Notes: a model not told the origin generated them from the letters alone. A stretch of 64,000 bases of DNA from Colwellia sp. MB02u-6 (GCF_014077095.1 NZ_JACGVG010000037.1:62001-126000), one strand, 5' to 3'. Counted from the stretch's first letter, positions 1 to 9,205 are shown. Made by a program: numbers and translations.

Positions 1-948
1 AATGACATCACCGGCACGAATACCGGCTTCATCAGCGGCTGAATCTTTCATGACTTGTTCGACAAAACCGCCTTGATTAACCTCAAGTTCCATTGCTTTA
101 GCAATTTCACTGGTAACACTGCGACCGGCAACACCTAAAACGCCGCGTCGTACTTCGCCAAACTCAATAATTTGATTAACCAAGTTTTGTACCATGTTAC
201 TTGGAATGGCAAAACCAATACCGACATTGCCACCGTTAGGACCTAAGATGGCGGTGTTGATACCAATAAGCTCACCACGTAAGTTGATCAAAGCACCGCC
301 TGAATTACCACTATTAATCGCAGCATCGGTTTGAATGAAGTCTTCGTAGTTTTCAACGTTTAGGCCACTGCGACCTAAGGCGCTGACGATACCAGAGGTC
401 ACCGTCTGTCCCAAGCCAAATGGACTACCTATGGCAACCGCAAAATCACCTACACGTATGTCGTCAGAGTCTGCAATTTTTACTGCCACAAGGTCATCCG
501 CTACTATCTGTAATAAAGCGATATCGCTGGCTTCATCACCACCAATTTTTTTAGCGTCAAGTTGACGACCATCTTTTAGCGTAATTTGAATTTCATCAGC
601 ATCGTTAATGACATGGCTATTAGTTACAATGTAACCTTTGTCAGCGTCCAGAATAACACCTGAGCCCAAACCCCGAAATTGTCGTTCTGTTTGTTGGTTT
701 TGTCCTTGACCTTGGCGGGGGTTACCAAAGAAAAATTTGAAAGCTTCTGGCACACGCTGCTCAACTTCATGGGTGCCACGAACTGAAATGAGCACAACTC
801 CCGGTGTTACTTGCTCTAACATAGGTGCAAGGCTAGGCATGTTTTGCCCATTAAACGATTGAGGTAATTTGGCTTGCGCGGGTAAACTTGCCATGGCAAT
901 CGTTGAGGAAAGTAAGACAATATTTACTAAAACTGATAAATTCTTCAT
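1..948 (-). CDS. degQ: Periplasmic serine endoprotease DegQ (HtrA family), C-terminus cut by window edge
   Basis: HtrA-type periplasmic protease/chaperone for envelope protein quality control. Read on the minus strand from ATG at 948, the frame stays open for 316 codons to the window edge. It begins with a Sec signal peptide (MKNLSVLVNIVLLSSTIAMA), then the trypsin-like domain with the catalytic set in order: His in TNSHVIND, Asp in ASDIALLQ, Ser in NSGNSGGAL. The first PDZ domain follows (RRGVLGV onward). A short Q-rich loop, GQGQNQQTERQ, sits where DegP has its longer LA loop, which favours DegQ over DegP. The zapG gene lies just upstream on the same strand, as in E. coli. The missing C-terminus should hold the rest of PDZ1 and PDZ2. 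A DegS identity is unlikely because the signal appears cleavable. Confidence 0.9.
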   Translation of the reverse strand, partial: MKNLSVLVNIVLLSSTIAMASLPAQAKLPQSFNGQNMPSLAPMLEQVTPGVVLISVRGTHEVEQRVPEAFKFFFGNPRQGQGQNQQTERQFRGLGSGVILDADKGYIVTNSHVINDADEIQITLKDGRQLDAKKIGGDEASDIALLQIVADDLVAVKIADSDDIRVGDFAVAIGSPFGLGQTVTSGIVSALGRSGLNVENYEDFIQTDAAINSGNSGGALINLRGELIGINTAILGPNGGNVGIGFAIPSNMVQNLVNQIIEFGEVRRGVLGVAGRSVTSEIAKAMELEVNQGGFVEQVMKDSAADEAGIRAGDVI

Positions 949-1067
949 GTAACAGAAAACTCCTAATTAAAGTATTAATAAGCAACAGGATTATTTAGTA
1001 AAATAAATCAGTTAAACAAACCTGTTGGGGTCACTCAATTAAAGACCTGCAATAAAAAGATTAGTTC

Positions 1068-1532
1068 CTAATTATTTGTTTCAGCATCTGTCACACTGTA
1101 TTTTTTATCATTAAACAAGCCACTAGGTGCGCCGGAATAATCTAACGGAGGCTCTGATGTCGTTTCGTCATGTTTACGAGGTTTTTTGTCATGTCGTAGA
1201 TTTACGGTTTGCGCTAATTGCTCTTGGGTTTCTTTAGAGAAAAAGGGCATATTTTCGATATTATCAGGAGTTACTTGTTGCAACAGTTGGGTGCTTTGCG
1301 CCATTTGAGCCATAGCAACTTGGCAGGTACTGTTCATTTGCTCAAGCAAATTGGCAGAGTTTGCAAGATGCTCAGTTACGTCAAGTTTATATCGTGCTAA
1401 TTCTGCTTCACTTTGGCTAGCTTTAGTCGCCAGTTTTTGTGTTTCTTGTGCAGATGAAAACAGCATTCTGTTAGCAAAAAAACCAACAATTGCGCCAACA
1501 ATAAATAGCCCGAGTCCTAAAACAACATTCAT
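1068..1532 (-). CDS. zapG: Z-ring associated protein ZapG (YhcB, DUF1043)
   Basis: 154-residue DUF1043/YhcB protein, an inner-membrane factor linked to division and envelope growth in enterobacteria. One N-terminal membrane segment (about residues 4-22, LGLGLFIVGAIVGFFANRML) is followed by a coiled-coil-like stretch (about 28-85) rich in A, Q, E and L, then the conserved MPFFSKETQEQLA segment and a polar, basic tail. It lies 119 bp upstream of degQ on the same strand and is divergent from zapE, the order found in many gammaproteobacteria. The name rests on family resemblance plus context. It has no enzymatic motif. Confidence 0.88.
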   Translation of the reverse strand: MNVVLGLGLFIVGAIVGFFANRMLFSSAQETQKLATKASQSEAELARYKLDVTEHLANSANLLEQMNSTCQVAMAQMAQSTQLLQQVTPDNIENMPFFSKETQEQLAQTVNLRHDKKPRKHDETTSEPPLDYSGAPSGLFNDKKYSVTDAETNN

Positions 1533-1709
1533 ATTTCTTTACCTTCATTGTATTCATGGAAAAAATTAGAGAAAATAAGCTTCAATAAATTTAATATAAC
1601 GTGCTTCACGCTACTTACCTAGTGAATATGTTTGTAAAAAAAAATATTTCAAGCCTAGCTTGCTTATACGTTATAAAAATAAAGTCAGTATTAATTAAAT
1701 GGCAGTTAA

Positions 1710-2825
1710 ATGATTAAATTATCTCCAATTGGAAAGTACACACAAGATTTAACCCGCGATGATTTTCTCTTTGACGCGGCTCAAGAAAATGCAGTTAAAA
1801 ATTTACAACGTTTGTACGACGATTTAATGACTCAACCTTTGCCAGTAACCGGCTTTAAAAAGGTGCTGAATCGCTGGAAGCGCGTGGTAAAAAAATCCGA
1901 AATTAAGCCGATAAAGGGCATTTATTTTTGGGGAGGGGTTGGGCGCGGTAAAACCTATCTGGTTGATACCTTTTATGATGGCTTACCCTTTACTAATAAA
2001 ATGCGTGTGCATTTTCACCGCTTTATGCATCGTGTGCATGAAGAGTTAAAATTGCTTCAAGGGCAATCTGACCCGCTAAAAATTATTGCTAAACGCTTTG
2101 CTGATGAAACCCGCATTATTTGCTTTGATGAGTTTTTTGTTTCAGACATTACCGATGCTATGATTTTAGGGACTCTATTTGAAGAATTATTTGCTCACAA
2201 TGTCACGCTTGTGGCGACATCAAATATTATTCCAGATGACCTATATCGCAATGGCTTACAACGCGAACGTTTTATGCCGGCAATAAAGTTAATTAATCAA
2301 TGTTGCGATATTATCAATGTTGATAGCGGTGTTGATTATCGTCTTCGCACTTTGGAGCAAGCAGAAATATTTCATTTTCCCTTGGATCAACAAGCCGATG
2401 ACAATTTAAGGTATTACTTTCAAAGTTTGTCACTTGATGCGGGTCAACAAGACCAGGTTATTAAAATTAATAATCGCCCATTACCAACCGTTCAGGAATC
2501 AGATGGCGTGGTGCACTTTGAGTTTTCAACCTTGTGTGAGTCTGCGCGTAGTCAGAGCGATTATATGGAGCTAAGCCGTTTATATCATACGGTATTACTC
2601 GCTAATGTAATGCAAATGGGCGTCGATAATGATGACAGTACACGGCGATTTATTGCCTTAGTCGATGAATTTTACGAGCGTAATGTTAAATTAATTATCT
2701 CGGCAGAAGTCGCCTTAGAGTGTTTATATGTTGACGGTCGTTTAAGTTTTGAATTCAAGCGTTGTTTAAGTCGCCTGCAAGAAATGCAGTCACACAGTTA
2801 TTTAGCAAGTGAGCATTTACCATAA
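1710..2825 (+). CDS. zapE: Cell division protein ZapE (AFG1-family ATPase)
   Basis: 371-residue AFG1/ZapE P-loop ATPase that in E. coli associates with the constricting Z-ring. Walker A is GGVGRGKT at residues 75-82 and Walker B is IICFDE at 136-141, followed by the family's FFVSDITDAMIL segment. A sensor-like VATSN and the DDLYRNGLQRERFMPAI box follow. Length matches the E. coli protein (375). It is transcribed away from zapG across a 177-bp AT-rich spacer that must carry both promoters. The start at 1710 matches the family N-terminus (LSPIGKY). Nothing looks broken. Confidence 0.93.
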   Translation: MIKLSPIGKYTQDLTRDDFLFDAAQENAVKNLQRLYDDLMTQPLPVTGFKKVLNRWKRVVKKSEIKPIKGIYFWGGVGRGKTYLVDTFYDGLPFTNKMRVHFHRFMHRVHEELKLLQGQSDPLKIIAKRFADETRIICFDEFFVSDITDAMILGTLFEELFAHNVTLVATSNIIPDDLYRNGLQRERFMPAIKLINQCCDIINVDSGVDYRLRTLEQAEIFHFPLDQQADDNLRYYFQSLSLDAGQQDQVIKINNRPLPTVQESDGVVHFEFSTLCESARSQSDYMELSRLYHTVLLANVMQMGVDNDDSTRRFIALVDEFYERNVKLIISAEVALECLYVDGRLSFEFKRCLSRLQEMQSHSYLASEHLP

Positions 2826-2887
2826 TTAATGTTTTTATTAGTAAAACATAATAAGTTATTTTTATATTAAAATGGAGTTTATAAAAA

Positions 2888-3862
2888 ATGATTAACAAGA
2901 AGGTTGTTAGCTTTAGCGCCGTATTGATGTTGCTAGTGTCGTTAAGTGTCTTTGCTGGAGTAACTGACAATCCTTATAGGAAATCACATGAAATAACAAA
3001 AGCATATCTGCCAAAAGCTATTTTGACTATGTGGCAGAGTGAGCATTTGATATGGCGTGCTCAGTTATTTAATCGCGCGTGTGAGGAAAATACTCAAGCG
3101 GTAAATCACGCGATTAATGCCGGATTTAGTTTAGTGAATCAAGTCATTATTGATCAAGCGATAATAAATCATGAGCTAATTGATGAAAACGCTAAACTGA
3201 TATTGCAAGATAGTAATAAGTTGTATTACCAAATTTTTAGTAGAGTATACGCCTATGCCTATATAGAACGACTGCGAATAATTCAGCAATATTACCCTGA
3301 AATTAGTGCAGATCTATGTGTGCATGCTAAGACAATTGCACAAGAGTATCCGTCTGACGATTTGCCTATAGTCCCTTGGCAACGAACTGATCAAAACGAG
3401 TTTAAAGCATGGCGAGCTGATTTATTTTCAATGCGTGTGATTAATCAGCATTTTGTTGCGGCCTTTATTAAACGCCAACAACCATTTGCTCACATCATAG
3501 ATGCAGAAATTTATGCCATGATGCAACAAGATGAAAAGGCAATCAGTGCATTTTCTGCTCTTAGTAACAGCTATCAATATAACCATTTACTGATGGAAGA
3601 AATAACTCAGGCGTATAGCAAAATAAAAGGTAAAAAATTACCAGGTGAGCTTTGGCGAGCAGGTTATGCTCAAACCGCCAACTTATCGGCAACTCATGCT
3701 TACAAGTTAGCAACAATATCAGCATTATGGCAAATTAGAGCGCTTTATCCTAAGGTATATCAACGCATTAAAGCTCATGCTATTAGCTATGTAAAATTGC
3801 AGTTAAGTACATTGCAAGAGAGCAAGTCACAGTTGAATGAAGCGTTTAATCAGCACGAGTAG
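2888..3862 (+). CDS. Secreted protein of unknown function
   Basis: 324 residues, not recognised. An N-terminal Sec signal (hydrophobic residues about 8-23, with a probable Ala cleavage site in VFAG) predicts export. The mature part is almost entirely helix-compatible and rich in A, Q, I and Y, with only two cysteines and no catalytic motif. A stretch around residues 215-245 (DAEIYAMMQQDEKAISAFSAL) looks like a single weak TPR/Sel1-type helix pair, but this is not convincing. ATGGAG, 10 bp before the start, is the likely ribosome site. It sits between zapE and rplM with 62 bp to zapE, so it could be cotranscribed with zapE. It may be lineage-specific. Confidence 0.7.
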   Translation: MINKKVVSFSAVLMLLVSLSVFAGVTDNPYRKSHEITKAYLPKAILTMWQSEHLIWRAQLFNRACEENTQAVNHAINAGFSLVNQVIIDQAIINHELIDENAKLILQDSNKLYYQIFSRVYAYAYIERLRIIQQYYPEISADLCVHAKTIAQEYPSDDLPIVPWQRTDQNEFKAWRADLFSMRVINQHFVAAFIKRQQPFAHIIDAEIYAMMQQDEKAISAFSALSNSYQYNHLLMEEITQAYSKIKGKKLPGELWRAGYAQTANLSATHAYKLATISALWQIRALYPKVYQRIKAHAISYVKLQLSTLQESKSQLNEAFNQHE

Positions 3863-3912
3863 CACTTTTTGTTAATTTCGTTTGGCTTGTAAAGAAAGAT
3901 CAATGATTAGGC

Positions 3913-3941
3913 GTGATCTTTTGCGTATTGTTCTGTATAAT
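3913..3941 (+). promoter_or_regulatory. Probable promoter of rplM-rpsI
   Basis: A perfect -10 hexamer TATAAT (3936-3941) lies 17 bp after a weak -35 (GTGATC, 3913-3918). It is followed by a roughly 140-nt GC-richer leader before rplM. Ribosomal-protein promoters of this shape are common. In E. coli the rplM leader is bound by L13 for autogenous control; whether this leader does the same is inference. Confidence 0.45.
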
Positions 3942-4091
3942 CCGGCTTCCCTACGTTACAAAGCCTGTTCTTTTTCCAGAGGACCGGCAACGGACTCGAT
4001 GCTCGAAGGGGCAATGGCGTAGTCTTTAACGGATAACTTGAGGTTTTCTTAGGTTATTATTTAAGTAACATTTATATAATTGGGTTTTTTA

Positions 4092-4520
4092 ATGAAAACT
4101 TTTGTAGCTAAACCAGAGAGCGTACAACGCGAATGGTTCTTAGTGGACGCCGAAAATAAAACTTTAGGCCGTATCGCTACTGAAATTGCAAGCCGTTTGC
4201 GCGGTAAGCATAAAGCAGAATTTACTCCTCATGTAGATACTGGCGATTACATCGTTGTTATCAATGCTGAGAAAGTAAAAGTAACTGGTAATAAAGCGAA
4301 GGGTAAAATTTACTACTCGCATACAGAATTTGTTGGTGGTCTTAAGCAAATTAGCTTTGAAAAGCTAATCGCAAAAGCTCCAGAGCGCGTTATTGAATTC
4401 GCAGTTAAGGGTATGTTACCTAAAGGTCCTTTAGGTCGTGAAATGTTCCGTAAGCTTAAAGTTTACGCGGGTACTGAACATAAACATACTGCACAACAAC
4501 CACAACTTTTGGAGCTGTAA
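4092..4520 (+). CDS. rplM: 50S ribosomal protein L13
   Basis: 142-residue L13, the same length as the E. coli protein when started at the ATG at 4092. An upstream in-frame TTG at 4080 would add only MGFL and is not supported by family alignment. Family blocks are all present: [11 protein letters not shown] at the start, [33 protein letters not shown], and the C-terminal [22 protein letters not shown]13 binds 23S rRNA early in 50S assembly. It is followed after 3 bp by rpsI in the conserved two-gene operon. No good Shine-Dalgarno is visible, which fits a leader-controlled start. Confidence 0.97.
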   Translation: MKTFVAKPESVQREWFLVDAENKTLGRIATEIASRLRGKHKAEFTPHVDTGDYIVVINAEKVKVTGNKAKGKIYYSHTEFVGGLKQISFEKLIAKAPERVIEFAVKGMLPKGPLGREMFRKLKVYAGTEHKHTAQQPQLLEL

Positions 4521-4523
4521 GTC

Positions 4524-4916
4524 ATGGCTGATAATCAATATTACGGTACTGGTCGTCGCAAGAGCTCAACTGCTCGTGTGTTCATGAAAGCTGGTAACGG
4601 TGCAATCACAATTAACAAACGTGACATTTCTGTATACTTTGGCCGTGAAACGGCTCGTATGGTTGTTCGTCAACCATTAGATTTAGTTGAAATGTTAGAA
4701 AAGTTTGATTTTAACATCACAGTTACAGGTGGTGGTATTTCTGGTCAAGCTGGTGCAATTCGTCACGGTATTACTCGTGCATTAATGGAGTTCGATGAAA
4801 CTTTACGTGGTGCTCTACGTAATGCTGGTTTCGTTACTCGTGATGCTCGTAAAGTTGAACGTAAGAAAGTTGGTCTACACAAGGCTCGTAAAAAGCCACA
4901 ATTTTCAAAACGTTAA
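4524..4916 (+). CDS. rpsI: 30S ribosomal protein S9
   Basis: 130-residue S9, the second gene of the rplM operon. [15 protein letters not shown] at the N-terminus and the ending KKPQFSKR are diagnostic: the C-terminal basic tail reaches the P-site tRNA in the ribosome. The gene starts three bases after the rplM stop, which suggests translational coupling, and ends 20 bp before a strong intrinsic terminator. Confidence 0.97.
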   Translation: MADNQYYGTGRRKSSTARVFMKAGNGAITINKRDISVYFGRETARMVVRQPLDLVEMLEKFDFNITVTGGGISGQAGAIRHGITRALMEFDETLRGALRNAGFVTRDARKVERKKVGLHKARKKPQFSKR

Positions 4917-4936
4917 TATTTACGTTATGTCATTTC

Positions 4937-4962
4937 AAAAACCGGCTTCTGCCGGTTTTTTT
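4937..4962 (+). terminator. Intrinsic terminator after rpsI
   Basis: Ten-base-pair stem (AAAAACCGGC / GCCGGTTTTT) with a TTCT loop and a run of T. It lies 20 bp after the rpsI stop and closes the rplM-rpsI operon. Confidence 0.9.
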
Positions 4963-5772
4963 ATGTCAAAAACACCAGCTATGTCAAGATTATATGGTCG
5001 TTATTAGCCATCTCGGCAATTGCTCCTGCATTACGCTAACGACTTATACCCCCTGTATGAGCATGCCTCCATGGTATTCGTGTACCCAAGCACGTCGATG
5101 TGAAAGTGTTGCGATAGCAAATTTTCTTGGTGTTATATATTACTTGTTCTGTACCAAAGCGATAAATTAACTGTTCTCTATGCCAATGCGTAACATAATA
5201 AGCTAATTCGATGTGAGCAAGCATATATACGAGCGATTACTCGACAATATACTCGTGTGTTGTTTTAACGGTTTACAGCCATGTAAGCCTCAATTAAGCA
5301 CATATACAAGTGATTGCTAGATAATATGCTCCTGCGCTGTTTTAACGATTTACCGTCATATAGCCCCAAGCAAGCCTATTACTTGCAGGGAGGTAGGTAC
5401 TTATGTGTAGTCTGGAGCCATGGCCATGAAGATCTGACTATGTAGCGCCATATCCTGATTGAATTTTACTCAATTGGCATAATGTATCTGTGTATTTTAA
5501 TCAACCAATTAGCTTGAAGATATAAGGTCACTTTTAGCTTAGTATTCACCTCAAAAATATGGCGAAAATCCCCAGCTTACAAGTAAAACTTTAACCAACA
5601 GTGAGGAGTTTTTTCTTTTTAATCGACAGTTAAAGACTCAAAACTGACCGGTAATTTATGGCAACTTGCAAGGGAATAAAGCAATAAATACGAATAGTTT
5701 TTATTCATTGGGTGTGTGGCTATAATAATTGACTTTTATTTGCATAAACCTGTCTTGAAAAGGTTAATTGGC
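4963..5772. other. Gene-free rpsI-petA spacer with repeat-like blocks
   Basis: About 810 bp without a believable gene (950 bp from rpsI terminator to petA). The only open frame of note, 62 codons on the minus strand at 5036-5224, has a composition typical of a chance reading through an intergenic repeat. The block from about 4998 to 5130 (CTCGGCAATTGCTCCTGCATT and the following bases) has the look of a dispersed intergenic repeat. It is followed by two degenerate copies of a 77-bp direct repeat at 5221-5374. From about 5460 onward it is plain AT-rich DNA leading to the petA promoter. Confidence 0.6.
5221..5374. repeat. 77-bp direct repeat, two degenerate copies
   Basis: Copy 1 is 5221-5297 and copy 2 is 5298-5374. 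The first 70 positions of each align without gaps at about three quarters identity and share the exact block TGTTTTAACG. The last seven positions do not align. No coding capacity follows the repeat period. Confidence 0.75.
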
Positions 5773-5801
5773 TTGTAAAAAACGGGGGTTTTCTTTATTA
5801 T
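5773..5801 (+). promoter_or_regulatory. Candidate promoter of petABC
   Basis: TTGTAA (5773-5778), 17-bp spacer, TATTAT (5796-5801): 4/6 and 5/6 matches to the sigma-70 hexamers. It lies about 110 bp before petA, leaving a moderate 5' leader. Confidence 0.4.
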
Positions 5802-5912
5802 CAGAGCAATTTTTTTATCGTTGATTTAGTAGATCAACAATCTACACAATAACTAGGTAATCCTCTTAGTCATGTGTTGTTGTATTAGCTAGATAATAAT
5901 TGGAGAGTTTGA

Positions 5913-6503
5913 ATGAGCAATGCGCCTGTTAACAACGGTCGTCGACGCTTTTTGACTGCAGCTACTTCGGTAGTCGGTGGTATTGGTGTTGTCGGTGTGG
6001 CTGTGCCTTTCATTGGTTCTTGGAACCCTAGTGCTCGTGCGAAAGCCGCAGGTGCGCCGGTTGAAGTCAATGTAAGTAAAATAGAGCCTGGTCAATTAAT
6101 TCGTGCTGAATGGCGCGGTAAGCCAGTGTACGTGGTGCGCAGAACAGAAGAAATTCTTTCTGGTTTAAGTGCCCATGATGACCAATTAAAAGATCCACAA
6201 TCAGAAGTGCCGCAACAACCTGTCTATGCTACGAATGCATCTCGCTCGATTAAACCTGATTTATTGGTGGCATTGGGTGTATGTACGCATTTAGGTTGTG
6301 CACCAACTTACCGCAAAGGTGACTTTGATCAGGAAGTTGCTGGTGTTAAAGACGGCTTTTACTGTCCTTGTCATGGCTCTAAATTTGATATGGCTGGTCG
6401 TGTTTTCCAAAATGTTCCAGCACCGACTAACTTAATGGTGCCAGAACATTCATTCCCTACCGAAGACACCTTGTTAATTGGCGTGTCTGGAGGAGAAGCA
6501 TAA
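5913..6503 (+). CDS. petA: Ubiquinol-cytochrome c reductase iron-sulfur (Rieske) subunit
   Basis: 196-residue Rieske [2Fe-2S] protein of the cytochrome bc1 complex, which passes electrons from ubiquinol to cytochrome c1. A twin-arginine signal-anchor (NNGRRRFLTAATSVVGG) predicts export by Tat and retention by one membrane helix (about 19-37). Cluster ligands are in CTHLGC (Cys124, His126) and CPCHGS (Cys151, His154), with Cys129 and Cys153 as the expected disulfide. A good ribosome site, GGAGAG, precedes the ATG. The stop overlaps the petB start by one base. Confidence 0.96.
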   Translation: MSNAPVNNGRRRFLTAATSVVGGIGVVGVAVPFIGSWNPSARAKAAGAPVEVNVSKIEPGQLIRAEWRGKPVYVVRRTEEILSGLSAHDDQLKDPQSEVPQQPVYATNASRSIKPDLLVALGVCTHLGCAPTYRKGDFDQEVAGVKDGFYCPCHGSKFDMAGRVFQNVPAPTNLMVPEHSFPTEDTLLIGVSGGEA

Positions 6504-7771
6504 TGTCTTTTAAGCTAATGGATTGGATCGAACAGCGTCTACCTTTAATGGACGCAATGAACAAGCATGTTACACAATACCCAGCACCTAAAAATTTCAA
6601 CTTTTTTTATGTATTTGGTATTTTAGCAGCTGTTGTTTTAGTCAACCAATTGTTAACAGGTGTGTGGTTAACAATGAACTACGAACCATCAGGTGAAGGT
6701 GCCTTTGCTTCTGTAGAGTATATAATGCGTGACGTCGATTACGGTTGGTTATTACGTTATATGCACTCAACCGGTGCATCAGCATTTTTTGTTGTCATTT
6801 ATATGCATATGTTTCGTGGCATGATGTATGGCTCTTACCAAAAACCTCGTGAGTTATTGTGGCTGTTCGGCATGCTGATTTTCTTGGTATTAATGGCTGA
6901 AGCCTTCATGGGCTACTTACTACCTTGGGGTAATATGTCATATTGGGGAGCGCAAGTGATTATCTCCATTTTTGGTGCTATTCCGATTATTGGTGATGAC
7001 TTAACGCTTTGGATACGTGGTGACTATGTTATCTCAGGAGCGACATTAAATCGTTTCTTTGCCTTACATGTTATTGCCTTGCCATTAGTGTTGGTAGTGT
7101 TAGTTTTCCTACATATTTTAGCGCTACATGAAGTGGGTTCAAACAACCCAGATGGCACTAATATTAAAAAGCCTAAAGGCAGTGTGGCGCCTGAAGAGTT
7201 AAGTAAATTTGCCTTCCATGAGCAGTACACTAAGAAGTACGATATTGTTGATGCTATACCTTTTCATCCCTATTACACAGTAAAAGATTTGGTCGCTATT
7301 GTGATCTTCTTGATTATATTTTGCGGGGTTATGTTCTTTGCGCCAGAAGGTGGTGGCTACTTTATAGAAGCTCCAAACTTTGAGCCGGCTAATGGCCTGA
7401 AAACGCCAGAGCATATAGCACCCGTATGGTACTTTGGTCCTTTCTACACCATTTTACGTATTATTCCGGATAAGCTTTTAGGCGCTGTGGGTATGTTTGG
7501 TGCGATTGTCGCCTTGTTCATGTTGCCTTGGTTTGACCGTGGTGTGGTTAAATCAATACGTTACCGTTGTACCGCGCATACAGTAAACCTTGTTCAATTC
7601 GCTATTTGTTTTATTATTTTAGGTGTTTTAGGTACTTTACCTGCATCGCCATTGAATAATATGATTGGTGTTGTGGCGAGTTTTGGTTACTTTGGCTTTT
7701 TTGTGGCTATCTGGATTTACAGTAAAAACGAAAAAACGAAGCCAGTTCCAGATAGGGTGACAGGAAAATGA
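6503..7771 (+). CDS. petB: Cytochrome b subunit of the bc1 complex
   Basis: 422-residue cytochrome b with eight or so membrane helices, the core of the bc1 complex holding both b hemes and the Qo and Qi sites. Heme-ligand histidines sit in the helix-B segment (LLRYMHSTGASAFFVVIYMH) and the helix-D segment (FFALHVIALPLVLVVLVFLH). The Qo-site motif is PVWYFGPFY in place of the usual PEWY. It follows petA with a one-base overlap and overlaps petC by four bases (ATGA). Length is typical of the proteobacterial bc1-type protein rather than split b6/IV. Confidence 0.96.
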   Translation: MSFKLMDWIEQRLPLMDAMNKHVTQYPAPKNFNFFYVFGILAAVVLVNQLLTGVWLTMNYEPSGEGAFASVEYIMRDVDYGWLLRYMHSTGASAFFVVIYMHMFRGMMYGSYQKPRELLWLFGMLIFLVLMAEAFMGYLLPWGNMSYWGAQVIISIFGAIPIIGDDLTLWIRGDYVISGATLNRFFALHVIALPLVLVVLVFLHILALHEVGSNNPDGTNIKKPKGSVAPEELSKFAFHEQYTKKYDIVDAIPFHPYYTVKDLVAIVIFLIIFCGVMFFAPEGGGYFIEAPNFEPANGLKTPEHIAPVWYFGPFYTILRIIPDKLLGAVGMFGAIVALFMLPWFDRGVVKSIRYRCTAHTVNLVQFAICFIILGVLGTLPASPLNNMIGVVASFGYFGFFVAIWIYSKNEKTKPVPDRVTGK

Positions 7772-8466
7772 AAAAATTTATTATAGCAGTTTTAGCTGTG
7801 CTACCTATGCTCGCTTTGGCGGCTGGACCCAGCATACCATTAGATTCGGCTAATAATGACTTGCGTGATAAAGCCTCGCTAAAACGTGGTTTTGAAGCTT
7901 TCATTAATAATTGTTTAGCTTGTCATCAGCTGCAATATCAGCGTTATAATCGCACTTTTGCTGACCTAGGTATTTCTGATGAAGATGGTTTAGCAAATTA
8001 TATGTACACCGGTGAAAAAGTGGGTGATCATATAACCAATACTATGCCAGCTAAAGATGCGGCTAAGTGGTTTGGTGGCGCGCCACCAGATTTAACACTT
8101 GAAGCACGCTTTAGAAGCCCCGATTGGATTTACACTTACTTGCGATCTTTTTATGTTGATGAAAATCGTCCGTTTGGTGTTAACAATAAAGTTTTTAAAG
8201 ATGTGGGTATGCCACATGTATTACAAAACCTTCAAGGTGTTAAAACAATAGATGAGCAAGGTAATCTTTCTGAGGCTACTGGTGGTTCAATGACAACAGA
8301 AGAATACGATAATTTTGTTCGTGATTTAACCAATTTCTTGGAATACACCGGTGAGCCAAATAAACTTGAGCGTGAAAGCTTAGGTTATTGGGTTATTGGT
8401 TTCCTTTTTATCTTGTTGTTCTTTGCCTATTTACTGAAGAAAGAATACTGGAGAGATGTACACTAA
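7768..8466 (+). CDS. petC: Cytochrome c1
   Basis: 232-residue cytochrome c1, the third subunit of the bc1 complex. It has a cleavable Sec signal (MKKFIIAVLAVLPMLALAA), the covalent heme site CLACH at residues 49-53, and a C-terminal membrane anchor (about 208-225, WVIGFLFILLFFAYLL). It overlaps petB by four bases, indicating coupled translation of petABC. A GC-rich hairpin follows about 40 bp downstream. Confidence 0.96.
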   Translation: MKKFIIAVLAVLPMLALAAGPSIPLDSANNDLRDKASLKRGFEAFINNCLACHQLQYQRYNRTFADLGISDEDGLANYMYTGEKVGDHITNTMPAKDAAKWFGGAPPDLTLEARFRSPDWIYTYLRSFYVDENRPFGVNNKVFKDVGMPHVLQNLQGVKTIDEQGNLSEATGGSMTTEEYDNFVRDLTNFLEYTGEPNKLERESLGYWVIGFLFILLFFAYLLKKEYWRDVH

Positions 8467-8478
8467 TTACAAATTTTT

Positions 8479-8508
8479 TTGTGAAACAGTGTAAACTTTA
8501 GATATTAT
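8479..8508 (+). promoter_or_regulatory. Candidate promoter of sspAB
   Basis: TTGTGA (8479-8484), 18-bp spacer, TATTAT (8503-8508) immediately before the petC terminator hairpin. If used, the sspA transcript would start at or inside that hairpin. Weak evidence. Confidence 0.3.
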
Positions 8509-8540
8509 TGGGGGCTTTGGCCCCCTTTGTTAGTTTTTTA
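8508..8540 (+). terminator. Probable terminator after petC
   Basis: Six-base-pair all-GC stem GGGGGC/GCCCCC with a TTTG loop (8510-8525), followed by a T-rich run interrupted by G and A. It separates petABC from sspAB. Confidence 0.7.
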
Positions 8541-8563
8541 AATAAGAATTTTTTGGAGGCATT

Positions 8564-9205
8564 ATGGCCATCGCCGCAAACAAACGCTCTGTTATGACTT
8601 TATATTCGCATGCAGATGATATGTATAGTCATCAAACCCGCATCGTGCTGGCAGAGAAAGGTGTCGGAGTTGACATTAACTTGGTTGACTTAGCCGATTT
8701 ACCTGAGGATTTATTGGATTTAAATCCTTATGGAACAGTGCCTACGTTAATTGATCGCGAATTAGCGCTTTATGAAGCGTCAATTATTATTGAATATTTG
8801 GATGAACGTTTTCCGCATCCACCACTTATGCCAGTTTACCCGGTATCTCGTGGTCGTAGCCGTTTAATGATGCATCGTATCGAACAAGACTGGTACAGTC
8901 TTGCTAAAGTTATCTACAGTGGACCAGCCGATGCAGCTGCAAAAGCACGTCAAGAATTGAAAGAAAGCTTATTAAGTGTTGCGCCTATTTTGAATGAAGC
9001 GCCTTATTTTATGAGTGAAGAATTCAGTTTGGTTGATTGTTACTTGGCTCCGCTATTGTGGCGTTTACCTGTTATGGGTATTGAGCTTGACGGTCCAGGT
9101 TCAAAAGAATTAAAAACTTACATGTTAAGAGTATTTGAACGTGAATCATTTCAAGCGTCATTAACTGAGTCTGAGCGTGAATTACGCTTTGGCGCTCCAG
9201 TATAA
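8564..9205 (+). CDS. sspA: Stringent starvation protein A (GST-fold)
   Basis: 213-residue SspA, an RNA-polymerase-associated GST-fold protein that affects stationary-phase and acid-stress transcription in E. coli. An N-terminal thioredoxin-like domain (MTLYSHADDMYSHQTRIVLAEKG) is followed by the GST-C helical domain; the region from EYLDERFPHPPLMPVYPV is characteristic. GGAGG five bases before the ATG is a strong ribosome site. sspB begins 11 bp after the stop, so the two are one operon. Catalytic GST residues are not expected in this family. Confidence 0.94.
   Translation: MAIAANKRSVMTLYSHADDMYSHQTRIVLAEKGVGVDINLVDLADLPEDLLDLNPYGTVPTLIDRELALYEASIIIEYLDERFPHPPLMPVYPVSRGRSRLMMHRIEQDWYSLAKVIYSGPADAAAKARQELKESLLSVAPILNEAPYFMSEEFSLVDCYLAPLLWRLPVMGIELDGPGSKELKTYMLRVFERESFQASLTESERELRFGAPV

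Noticed and set aside
5036-5224. 62-codon minus-strand frame in the rpsI-petA spacer
   Set aside because: It has no ribosome site and runs through repeat-like DNA; its composition (H, R, T, W) is not protein-like.
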